IMG/VR virus record: IMGVR_UViG_3300008952_003042
Location: 1-44,236 of that record
From: a virus
Length of the DNA stretch: 44,236 nucleotides
Reading direction: 5' to 3' (one strand)
Shown here: positions 34,649 through 41,814 of the stretch, one piece after another
Position numbering within the stretch: position 1 is the first letter of the stretch
Layout: every line of letters starts with the position of its first letter
Notes under the pieces: model-generated
Database searches by the model: none
What the model was told of the DNA's origin: nothing
What the model saw: only the letters and a program-made list of their open reading frames with translations
Made by a program: the position numbers and the translations under genes

Positions 34649-35438
34649 AAAATAAAGCCTCCCGAATATCATCTGGTGTTAAAACATAGGTACCCATATG
34701 GGTAACTGAAATTGCTGCCATTTTGTTAGCCATAGGGATTGCTGCTTCAATTTTGTTTTTGCATAAATAGCCAAAAACCAAGGCAGCGAGAAACACATCC
34801 CCAGCGCCACAAACGTCAAACACTTCTTTTGGCGCTGTTGTATAGTTTTTTCCTTGATATATGGCGCCTCTCTCTCCTAAAGTAACCACAAATTGAGGAT
34901 TGTCAAGATGTTTTTCTATATTTGAATATTCTTTTTCATTAATCTTGATAACGGAGTCAACAAAACAAGTTAAATCTTTCTTTTTAGTATCTACGAAGAC
35001 TGGAATTTTATGTTTAGCAAACAAAGTCGTTAATCTCTTACAAGTATTATACCTTAAAAATCCTTTATTGTAATCACTAATTACAACAGCATCGTATTTT
35101 TTTAAAATACGCGGGGATGGGGTGCCAATGTCCATTTCTCTTCCGAGTTCCTTTTCGCCTTCATCCCAGCGTAAAATATGCTGGCTATATCTCTGATCAA
35201 TAAATCTGTGTTTTTTAGTAATTTCTTCGCTTGTATAGTGATCAACTTTGATTCCAAAAGATTCAAGATTTAATCTCACATTAGAAGACATCCCTAATTT
35301 AGTTTCCTGGCTATATTCTTTGAAGACAGGCACTGGCGCTTCAGGACTAATCCTTTCACATACGCCATAATGATACACGTCCTCGCAGCTATCACCGCAA
35401 AGCAGAACATTGTATGATTTTTGTTGTTGAAAAACCAT
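34632..35438 (-). CDS. PfkB-type heptose-7-phosphate kinase (HldE kinase domain)
   Basis: A 268-residue sugar kinase of the PfkB/ribokinase fold, corresponding to the N-terminal half of HldE (RfaE). It shows GDSCEDVYHYGVCERISPEAPVPVF (GD-x2-D start and the RISPEAPVPV signature special to HldE), DAVVISDYNKGFL (substrate-contact segment) and DVCGAGDVFLAAL with catalytic D214. In bacteria HldE is one protein with kinase and adenylyltransferase domains in the same chain; here they are separate genes in reversed order. It should phosphorylate D-glycero-beta-D-manno-heptose 7-phosphate at C1. The ATG lies inside the preceding gene (47-base overlap). Confidence 0.83.
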   Translation of the reverse strand: MVFQQQKSYNVLLCGDSCEDVYHYGVCERISPEAPVPVFKEYSQETKLGMSSNVRLNLESFGIKVDHYTSEEITKKHRFIDQRYSQHILRWDEGEKELGREMDIGTPSPRILKKYDAVVISDYNKGFLRYNTCKRLTTLFAKHKIPVFVDTKKKDLTCFVDSVIKINEKEYSNIEKHLDNPQFVVTLGERGAIYQGKNYTTAPKEVFDVCGAGDVFLAALVFGYLCKNKIEAAIPMANKMAAISVTHMGTYVLTPDDIREALFYDVCV

Positions 35439-35811
35439 CTATCCTCTCAAAAAATACCACATTTTTAGCATGCTCTCCTCCAATTACACGCTTATTTTTA
35501 TAGTCGCTTCCTACTACCATTAAATCGGGCGCTGTTTCTTTTACCAATTGAATTAATCCATCATCAGAATCAAAAATAAAAACAGCATCGACGCACCGGA
35601 GAGATTCAAGCATATAAGCACGATTATCTTGTGTATTAATGGGCCTGCCATTGCCCTTGTTTTCTTTAACTCTTCTGTCCGAATCAATTCCTACAATCAA
35701 ATAGTCACAACTTTCCTTAATAAACTCTAACATCTGAATATGTCCAACGTGCAAAATATCAAAACAGCCATTAGTAAAGCCTATAATCTTATCTGTTCCA
35801 AAATTTGACAT
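35392..35811 (-). CDS. Heptose-1-phosphate adenylyltransferase-like (HldE C-terminal domain)
   Basis: A 139-residue cytidylyltransferase-fold protein corresponding to the C-terminal half of HldE. The HxGH motif is FTNGCFDILHVGHIQML (about residues 12-28) and the later nucleotide-binding motif is DGFSTTKIIQ (STT signature). VGIDSDRRVK and LMVVGSDYKNKRVIGGEHAKNV complete the family pattern. It transfers AMP to heptose-1-phosphate. It overlaps the epimerase gene by 23 bases and the kinase gene by 47 bases; the STTKII end is translated from DNA that also encodes the kinase N-terminus in another frame. The choice of ATP over CTP is inferred from HldE similarity. Confidence 0.8.
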   Translation of the reverse strand: MSNFGTDKIIGFTNGCFDILHVGHIQMLEFIKESCDYLIVGIDSDRRVKENKGNGRPINTQDNRAYMLESLRCVDAVFIFDSDDGLIQLVKETAPDLMVVGSDYKNKRVIGGEHAKNVVFFERIDGFSTTKIIQCSALR

Positions 35812-36682
35812 ATTCAGAAATCCCTCCTTTTAATGATATAAAGGGCTTTGCATATTGACCGTAGTTATGCAGTTTGGCAGTGTTTGCCTGAGTATAACGC
35901 TGATATTTTTCTACCAAAGAGTCAGGCATCGGTATTTCCTCTACTTCGAAATCATAATACTCGCCTAATATCTTGGGAATTTCAGTGAAAGGCTGAGGAA
36001 TGCCTGTACCGCAGTTAAAAATACCACTAATATGAGGGTTTTCAATAAAATGATCATTAACGCTCACTACATCTTCAACATAAATAAAATCACGCAAATA
36101 GTTGTCGCTATTTTCAAAAATCTTAATTTTTCCTCCTGCGTCAATTTGCTTCTTAAACTGACACATCACCGATGCCATGGCGCCCTTTCTATCTTCCCAT
36201 GGCCCATAAACATTAAAATAGCGCAATCCTACTACCTGTGGAATATTTGTTTGACCCAAATAAGAGTTTACATATTCGTCAAAGAGCTTTTTAGATTGTC
36301 CATAGATATTTTTTGGTTTAAGCTTAGAGGGCTCGTCCTCCCTATAAGGACCATCGCCATAGACAGCAGCAGAAGATGCATATATAAATCTAACATCATA
36401 CTCTAAACAGATTCTAAATAAATCAAAGCTATAATCAAAATTATGGCGCATCATATAAAAAGGATCGTACACGGTAGTGTCCGAACAAGCGCCTTGATGA
36501 AGAACTACTTTGATTCGATTACGAAAATCCTCTTGTTTCATCTTTTCTAAAAATTCATGAGGATCCATCATAGGAACAGAAGCATGCTTTTTAAAATCAA
36601 CCAAAAGAACATCATGTTTATCGACTAATCGTAAATAAAGATTCCAGCCAATAAACCCACTGGCGCCGGTAATAACTACCAT
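35789..36682 (-). CDS. hldD: ADP-L-glycero-D-manno-heptose 6-epimerase (HldD/RfaD)
   Basis: A 297-residue extended SDR. The signatures are MVVITGASGFIGWNLYLRL, HQGACSDTTVYDPFYMMRHN (the HQGACSDT motif is special to HldD), SSAAVYGDG and the catalytic YGQSK, then GLRYFNVYGPWEDRKGAMASV. It inverts C6 of ADP-D-glycero-heptose to give the L-glycero form used in LPS inner core. HldD usually has about 310-330 residues. With the split HldE-like pair and the HAD downstream it forms an ADP-heptose module, lacking only the isomerase GmhA in this window. It begins directly after the stop of the upstream glycosyltransferase. Confidence 0.92.
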   Translation of the reverse strand: MVVITGASGFIGWNLYLRLVDKHDVLLVDFKKHASVPMMDPHEFLEKMKQEDFRNRIKVVLHQGACSDTTVYDPFYMMRHNFDYSFDLFRICLEYDVRFIYASSAAVYGDGPYREDEPSKLKPKNIYGQSKKLFDEYVNSYLGQTNIPQVVGLRYFNVYGPWEDRKGAMASVMCQFKKQIDAGGKIKIFENSDNYLRDFIYVEDVVSVNDHFIENPHISGIFNCGTGIPQPFTEIPKILGEYYDFEVEEIPMPDSLVEKYQRYTQANTAKLHNYGQYAKPFISLKGGISEYVKFWNR

Positions 36683-37525
36683 TTATATCCTCTCTATGAG
36701 ATTAACAAAATATTCCAAAGCCTCAATATTTTTTTGTTCTATTGTATCAATAAGCTCATCACCACTCTGTTCGCTATATGGTTCGCTAAAGAATCCGATT
36801 CTTTTTTTATTTGTAGCTACTCCTAAGTTAAGCATTTTGGCTTCGGCACAAATGCGAGAATATGTCTCCAGCACAGTTGGTAAAAAAATAAAGTTTTTGC
36901 ATGCCGCCATCTGCTCTAGAAAATGATAATAATTAGAACTATGCATTTCTAGAGGAGTAATGTTTTGCGAATTACAATAGTTCATAGTTGCAGTATAATT
37001 TTTAGTAGGATTGGCGCTTTTCATGATACCATAATCATGTATTTTTGGCTCCTTGTTTAATTTCCTTAATAATGTTAATGTCTCCGGGCTCCACAAGCTA
37101 CAACCAATACTGTGAACCTGAGCATTGGGAAGATTTAACTTCATTACTTCTTGGCAAATTCTGCTTAATACTACAACAGTTTTAGCATTATTATAAAACC
37201 TCTCATTAACCAAGCAACTTGTGGGTGCCTTAAAATTCGGAAACCTAGAAGGATCTCTAGTGATTACATATTTGTGATCATGTTCATAAATGACATAGGG
37301 AACATTATTAATGATATATTCTTTAATAGTATCTGGCAACCAAACAAAATTTCCAACAACAACCGCATCTACTTTTTCAATATTCTGAACGGTTACTTGA
37401 TTACACTTGTGTGTGAGAACTTCAAATTGTTTTATCAAATGACGAATAAGATTAGCATCGTTACTCTCGCCACCCCCAAGCAACTCATCACGGAACAGAT
37501 CAGCAATAAATGCTATCCGTTTCAT
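36683..37525 (-). CDS. GT-B-type glycosyltransferase, family unclear
   Basis: A 280-residue protein with an N-terminal Rossmann-like start (MKRIAFIADLFRDELLGGGESND, including a GGGE loop) and a DAVVVGNFVWLP segment. The C-terminal half contains DYGIMKSANPTKNYTATMNYC and a NFIFLPTVLETYSRICAEAKMLNLGVATN stretch, where PTVLETYSRICAEA takes the place of the usual E-x7-E motif of GT1/GT4 enzymes. The start overlaps the previous stop as ATGA. It lies next to HldD, so it may use the heptose donor, but the donor is unproved. No membrane helix. Confidence 0.65.
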   Translation of the reverse strand: MKRIAFIADLFRDELLGGGESNDANLIRHLIKQFEVLTHKCNQVTVQNIEKVDAVVVGNFVWLPDTIKEYIINNVPYVIYEHDHKYVITRDPSRFPNFKAPTSCLVNERFYNNAKTVVVLSRICQEVMKLNLPNAQVHSIGCSLWSPETLTLLRKLNKEPKIHDYGIMKSANPTKNYTATMNYCNSQNITPLEMHSSNYYHFLEQMAACKNFIFLPTVLETYSRICAEAKMLNLGVATNKKRIGFFSEPYSEQSGDELIDTIEQKNIEALEYFVNLIERI

Positions 37526-38775
37526 AGCATTTCAATCTCTGATAGTGATTTCAGCCATTCTTTTTCTTCTTCTGATGGAGAGTAAATAGCATCCACCATT
37601 TTCTGATGCATAATTTCCGGAGAAAACCGTTGGAATAGATTGTCGGCGTATTCCACCGCTGCATCTTTTACAGAGGAGTTCTTATTAAGATCCTCGTAGC
37701 ATAATCTCATTTGCTGTTTAGCTGATTTTTCTTGCGGATATGCCCACATAGATTCTTTTATAAGAACATGTTCCCAGAAAGCCTCATCGGGAATAGGTTG
37801 AATATCATATCTCACGCTATAAAATCTTTCGCGGCCAGATTCATCTATCAGAAAATCCAAATGCCCCGACCAACCAACAGTAACCACAGGTAAGCCACAA
37901 TATGCCGCCTCAAACAAAGGCAAGCCAAACCCTTCGCCATGAGAAAACAACACTAGTGCATTAATCTGCGGGTGTTGATATAGGGCGTGCATTTCCTCAT
38001 CTGTCATATCTCCATGGAGGAGGTAGATTTTACAAGTACGCTCGCCGTGATTATCTCTAAGGTAGGATTGAAGATCAAACAGAATTTTTTCACGATCCAT
38101 AAGACAGTTTTTAGCCACATTTGTCTTTAACACCAAACCAACCTCTTCCGTCTGAAATTCTTCTACGAACCATTTTACGGTATTGAAAAGATTTTTACGA
38201 GGGCCAGCTTGAGCAACACAAAGGAAATTAAAATTGTTTGTGAGTTCAATGTCCAAATCCTCTAGATTGTCGTATTCTTTTACCGGATAATTTACCACTT
38301 CTATGGGTGTTTCCAGTTTAAGGCGCATTTCGTTGCCAGTACCGTCATCGCGTGTCATTGTATAAAGTGTTTCCGCAAACGTTCTCTTGGAATGTTCTGA
38401 AACCACAATAATTTTGTCCATTTCATTCGCTTTTACAAGCCATTGTGCTGCCACCCTTGTAGTTTCAATGCCTGCAGTTACTCCTACGTTATAGGGTGCC
38501 ATTTTTTGCCATTCATTAGGAATAGTTACTTGAACAGATATATCAAATTGTCCACCCTGTTGCATATAGGCAATTGTTTTTTCAATAGTTCTATCAATCC
38601 AAAGTCTTTCTTCGGATGACTCGTTTAGCCAAGATGTTTGTCCCCATTGTAAAGGTTGAATAAATATTTCAAACATTTCGCTGCAGCTGCGGAGAGATCT
38701 TAAAACAAAGCGAGCATGCTCCCCATAACCAGATCGAGTTAAGAGCGGCCCTTTTAATATGACTTTCTGTTTCAT
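37522..38775 (-). CDS. GT4-family glycosyltransferase
   Basis: A 417-residue GT-B enzyme starting at ATG 38775, an ATGA overlap; the longer reading from 38796 is rejected. The C-terminal donor domain shows NFLCVAQAGPRKN, LLHGDMTDEEMHALYQHP and NALVLFSHGEGFGLPLFEAAYCGLPVVTVGWSGH, which is the E-x7-E motif (EGFGLPLFE) of GT4. The N-terminal domain opens with VILKGPLLTRSGYGEHARFVLRSL. It is paired with a second GT4 gene of similar size just upstream, possibly an old duplication. It is likely to use a nucleotide sugar made in this block. Donor and acceptor are unknown. Confidence 0.82.
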   Translation of the reverse strand: MKQKVILKGPLLTRSGYGEHARFVLRSLRSCSEMFEIFIQPLQWGQTSWLNESSEERLWIDRTIEKTIAYMQQGGQFDISVQVTIPNEWQKMAPYNVGVTAGIETTRVAAQWLVKANEMDKIIVVSEHSKRTFAETLYTMTRDDGTGNEMRLKLETPIEVVNYPVKEYDNLEDLDIELTNNFNFLCVAQAGPRKNLFNTVKWFVEEFQTEEVGLVLKTNVAKNCLMDREKILFDLQSYLRDNHGERTCKIYLLHGDMTDEEMHALYQHPQINALVLFSHGEGFGLPLFEAAYCGLPVVTVGWSGHLDFLIDESGRERFYSVRYDIQPIPDEAFWEHVLIKESMWAYPQEKSAKQQMRLCYEDLNKNSSVKDAAVEYADNLFQRFSPEIMHQKMVDAIYSPSEEEKEWLKSLSEIEML

Positions 38776-40055
38776 GCAACCTCCAACATATGCCAACGTT
38801 TATATCCAGTTCGGGATCCCCACGAACCATGGTTCTCAATTGTTTTATCCATTATGTCAATCCATCCTTGTTGATATTTTGCAAAACTATAATTATCATT
38901 TACATGTTGCATGCCTCCGAGGGACATTTTTTTATAAGCTTTTTTGCTCACACTAAGTGCTTTTTTAAGAGTATTAGAAAAATCCTCTTGAGATAACCTA
39001 TCTTCATAAATATAGGGCACTTGGAGCGAACCAATAACCGCTTTTGAAGCCGGTTGTATGCCCCATCCAAACCACTCTTTTCCATTAGTAACTTGCTCTT
39101 GAAGCCCTCCTGTCATATTAACAATAATAGGAGTGCCGCACGATAACGACTCCAATGTTGACAAGCCAAATCCCTCAGCATCGCTGATATTGAGAGTAAA
39201 ATCTGCAGCATTATACATACCTGCTAAATGTTCAGGTTCAATTTTTGATGTAGATATCAACACTTGTCCATCGTTAACCCCTAAATGATTGATAATATGC
39301 GGCAAGTCTTGTCCATGGGGATCTCTAGCGTCTGTATGCATTAACAGCGTTGCTTGATCGTGCCCGACTTCATCTAAAAATTCCTTAAACCACCAAATCA
39401 ACGTACCCGACTGCTTTCGTCTAGCATTCCGATTGTTCCAGAAGAAAATTTTCTTATTAGGATTCTTTAAGTTTACAGTACTGTTTTGAATTCTATTTCT
39501 TACTTCCGTAACTCTCGCTTTTTCTTCGTCTGTTTTATAAAGGTGAAAGATGCCGGGATCTACGGCATGAGGGTGATAACATGATGATACGCCTGGGGCG
39601 ACATCTTGTAAAATTTTGTGAGTTACTTTTGAAATACACACCACTTCATCTGTAGAACGATAAAATTGTCCATTAAAAGAGGGTGCGGGAAAATTATCCC
39701 ACACATGATAATATATCATTGGAAGATGAGTACGAATCTCATTCTCTATTTCCCACAACCATCCAAAAAAGCGGGGATCTGTCATAAACCATAGAGCATC
39801 TGGCGTTTCTTTTTGTATGATAGAGCGAATAATTTCATGATTTCCATACCCATCGATGGGAAATATGCGCCAATCATCACCCCAGGGCTCTACCTTTTGG
39901 GGACGATAATCTTGATGTTTGACGGCGCCTCCTAAGCAAATAAATTGATATCTATCCGTTTTAAGAAGAGTTTCAATAAAATACTTAGTCTGAGTCCCAA
40001 CACCAGAAGGGGATAAAGGGTGATCTGAAATCACCAGGATTTTCTTTTTTGTCAT
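38772..40055 (-). CDS. GT4-family glycosyltransferase (first gene of glycan block)
   Basis: A 427-residue GT-B enzyme. It begins MTKKKILVISDHPLSPSGVGTQTKYFIETLL (the G-x-G-x-Q acceptor-side loop) and shows KIFFWNNRNARRKQSGTLIWWFKEF, a STSKIEPEHLAGMYNAADFTLNISDAEGFGLSTLESLSCGTPIIVN region with the EGFGLSTLE E-x7-E donor motif. AGGT precedes the ATG after a nine-base gap from the nuclease gene, so it is read from the promoter at 40855-40883. The gene is typical of LPS and capsule transferases. Substrate unknown. Confidence 0.83.
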   Translation of the reverse strand: MTKKKILVISDHPLSPSGVGTQTKYFIETLLKTDRYQFICLGGAVKHQDYRPQKVEPWGDDWRIFPIDGYGNHEIIRSIIQKETPDALWFMTDPRFFGWLWEIENEIRTHLPMIYYHVWDNFPAPSFNGQFYRSTDEVVCISKVTHKILQDVAPGVSSCYHPHAVDPGIFHLYKTDEEKARVTEVRNRIQNSTVNLKNPNKKIFFWNNRNARRKQSGTLIWWFKEFLDEVGHDQATLLMHTDARDPHGQDLPHIINHLGVNDGQVLISTSKIEPEHLAGMYNAADFTLNISDAEGFGLSTLESLSCGTPIIVNMTGGLQEQVTNGKEWFGWGIQPASKAVIGSLQVPYIYEDRLSQEDFSNTLKKALSVSKKAYKKMSLGGMQHVNDNYSFAKYQQGWIDIMDKTIENHGSWGSRTGYKRWHMLEVA

Positions 40056-40064
40056 TAATTTACC

Positions 40065-40832
40065 TCATGGACAATGTTTAGTGTGTCTAAAATTACAGTT
40101 ATGGCAAGAGAGACGATTCTTGATGTGTCTCTTGTTTTTAATATTGTACAGCGCCTTGTTCAAAAGTTTAAGCGCATTTTGTGTTTTTTTCGGGCCGCTT
40201 GTAACTCTAAAAAATTCAACTCTATTATATTTCGCCGTTCTCTTCAATAGAGCGAAATGTGTTTCGATATCTTTTGGATCAATGTCCAGCTTCTGCGCAA
40301 AGAACTGTTTGTACAAAGTCAATTGATAAGTCACCATTTTGTCGTTCTTTTTGCGCGCGTCCCAGCCCCAGGAACAAGTCTTCCAATCAAAGATATGAAT
40401 TTTCTTATCATGAGGCGTCATCACTACGGCGTCAATAAAGCCTTTAAAATGATAATCTTCCTCACCATCGATTGGTACCATTAGCGGCATTTCGACATAA
40501 AGAACCTCATATCCATTTTCAAAATAATCATCAAGCGCTCCTTTTATTTCAGGGATAATTTTTTTTCCTTGTCCCATCATATCATAAATGAGTTGTTGAT
40601 TGATATCTACATTATCATCAAGAGATGCTAAATTCTTTTCGAATTCATGAATAAAAAAATCATCATCTGTATCTTCTAAAAGTAATTTCTTTTCGCATAC
40701 TGAGTGCATTGCACTCCCAAAAGCGGTATATTCGTTCCCCTTAAAACCTGATAACTTATCTATACGGGTAAGTTTATGGTAGAAAGCACAAAAGACCCAG
40801 TCTTTTAGCTCTGAATAAGATATGTGTGGCAA
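40065..40832 (-). CDS. Cas4/RecB-like PD-(D/E)XK nuclease with Fe-S cysteines
   Basis: A 255-residue nuclease. The RecB-family motifs are GSAMHSVCEK (H43), FKGFIDAVV (D134), IFDWKT (D149 and K151) and QLTLY (Q170, Y174). Four cysteines match a Cas4/AddB-type iron-sulphur site: C15 near the N-terminus and C243, C246 and C254 near the C-terminus. The start codon is TTG at 40832, preceded by GGAG at six bases; no better start exists. Homologues in T4-like marine phages act in DNA processing or recombination. No cas1/cas2 or CRISPR array is nearby, so a CRISPR adaptation role is not supported. It is the first gene after the strong promoter at 40855-40883. Confidence 0.85.
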   Translation of the reverse strand: MPHISYSELKDWVFCAFYHKLTRIDKLSGFKGNEYTAFGSAMHSVCEKKLLLEDTDDDFFIHEFEKNLASLDDNVDINQQLIYDMMGQGKKIIPEIKGALDDYFENGYEVLYVEMPLMVPIDGEEDYHFKGFIDAVVMTPHDKKIHIFDWKTCSWGWDARKKNDKMVTYQLTLYKQFFAQKLDIDPKDIETHFALLKRTAKYNRVEFFRVTSGPKKTQNALKLLNKALYNIKNKRHIKNRLSCHNCNFRHTKHCP

Positions 40833-40854
40833 ATTAACTCCAAGTGCAATCTAT

Positions 40855-40883
40855 ATTGTAACACCTTGATCAGCGTTCGTCAA
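40855..40883 (-). promoter_or_regulatory. Strong sigma70-type promoter for the nuclease and glycan block
   Basis: On the minus strand TTGACG (40883-40878), a 17-base spacer and TACAAT (40860-40855) differ from the host sigma70 consensus by one base in each hexamer. The predicted start near 40848 gives a short leader with GGAG before the TTG start of the nuclease at 40832. The -35 box lies just beyond the stop of the metallopeptidase gene in the upstream strand sense (40870-40872 sits in the spacer). Confidence 0.75.
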
Positions 40884-41568
40884 GTTTTTTTTCATTTTGT
40901 AACAGCACCAGCTTTTTATATAGTTGAGGAGATAACTTTTTTAAGAAATTATGATTAGAATCTAAATAAAATTCTACAAATCCTGTAGCAAAATATTCTT
41001 TTAGGGAGGTAGCCGCATAAGGAGTGACAAATAATCCCTCCATAAGAGATGCCAGCTTATCATAGCCCACAGTTTCATAAAGGAACATATCGAATTCTTC
41101 ATCATATTCCGGCTCTAAAAAGAAGCTTAATGGAGCCTTAAAGCCTTGCGCCCACAATAAATCATGTAAATATTTACGTTTTCTTAAAAACTCTTTTTTG
41201 ATTTTCTGATCTGCATAAATCGGATATCCATAAACTTCTTCTATCGCATGGGCAATCTCATGAACAGCATCTTCAAATAGGCTTTGAGAGTCAGCCGAAG
41301 CGGAGGAAATATGGAGGGCGCCATCTTTATAAAAAGCGCTGATTTTTTGTTTTTCGAATTCTTCAAACCACCCAATAATAACCATTTCAATTTCACGTCG
41401 AAGATGTGCGGGTACCACCTCTTCCATCTTGGCTATGACATGTTCAAGATCAATCTTTTTATTTAAAAGAGGATCTTTAACATATACGTGAAGTCCCGAA
41501 GATGTATAAAAATTACTCAGTTGTTCTACTAAGCTTTTCTGCGTATTCGTTAAATAATCTGTCAGCAT
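40870..41568 (-). CDS. Putative HExxH zinc metallopeptidase
   Basis: A 232-residue protein with HEIAHAIEE (H103, E104, H107), the zinc and catalytic motif of gluzincin-type peptidases, and E191 in LKEYFATGFVEFYL, which could be the third zinc ligand. The EYFA...F-x2-Y arrangement resembles the ATLF/anthrax-lethal-factor-like and phage minimal metallopeptidase families. N-terminal residues 1-95 are helical and unrecognised. It overlaps the preceding gene by 56 bases, with AGGA seven bases before the ATG. Substrate is unknown: it could cut a phage protein during maturation or a host target. No signal peptide, so it should act in the cytoplasm. Confidence 0.7.
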   Translation of the reverse strand: MLTDYLTNTQKSLVEQLSNFYTSSGLHVYVKDPLLNKKIDLEHVIAKMEEVVPAHLRREIEMVIIGWFEEFEKQKISAFYKDGALHISSASADSQSLFEDAVHEIAHAIEEVYGYPIYADQKIKKEFLRKRKYLHDLLWAQGFKAPLSFFLEPEYDEEFDMFLYETVGYDKLASLMEGLFVTPYAATSLKEYFATGFVEFYLDSNHNFLKKLSPQLYKKLVLLQNEKKLDER

Positions 41569-41806
41569 CGTCTAGTCCTACTTGGTAGCCGCGAAGGTAG
41601 TTTTCCTCCGCGATAGCATACATAAATTCTGGAAATTCGACTGCCAGAATCTCTGCAATCATATTTACAGTCACTTCTTCGTGATCCAATTTGGTTCCCA
41701 CATATTGTACTAAATAATCTTTAAGTTCCGAATCAGACACAACTGGCATCCCCAACAAGGGATTAGTGTGAGCCTCTTCTTCTGTTTTTACTTTTTCTTT
41801 TTTCAT
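41513..41806 (-). CDS. Small acidic protein of unknown function
   Basis: A 97-residue acidic protein with no recognised motif. An N-terminal charged segment (MKKEKVKTEEEAHTN) precedes predicted helices (SELKDYLVQYVGTKL, MIAEILAVEFPEFMYAIAEENYLRG and a final DADRLFNEYAEKL). AAGGA lies six bases before the ATG. It sits between PIN-PhoH and the metallopeptidase and overlaps the latter by 56 bases, so the two are probably translated together. A regulator or substrate of the peptidase is possible but speculative. Confidence 0.55.
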   Translation of the reverse strand: MKKEKVKTEEEAHTNPLLGMPVVSDSELKDYLVQYVGTKLDHEEVTVNMIAEILAVEFPEFMYAIAEENYLRGYQVGLDDADRLFNEYAEKLSRTTE

Positions 41807-41814
41807 TTTTTCCT

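Noticed and set aside
40065-40832. CRISPR adaptation cas4
   Set aside because: No repeat array or cas1/cas2-like gene occurs in the window; the gene is better explained as a phage nuclease.
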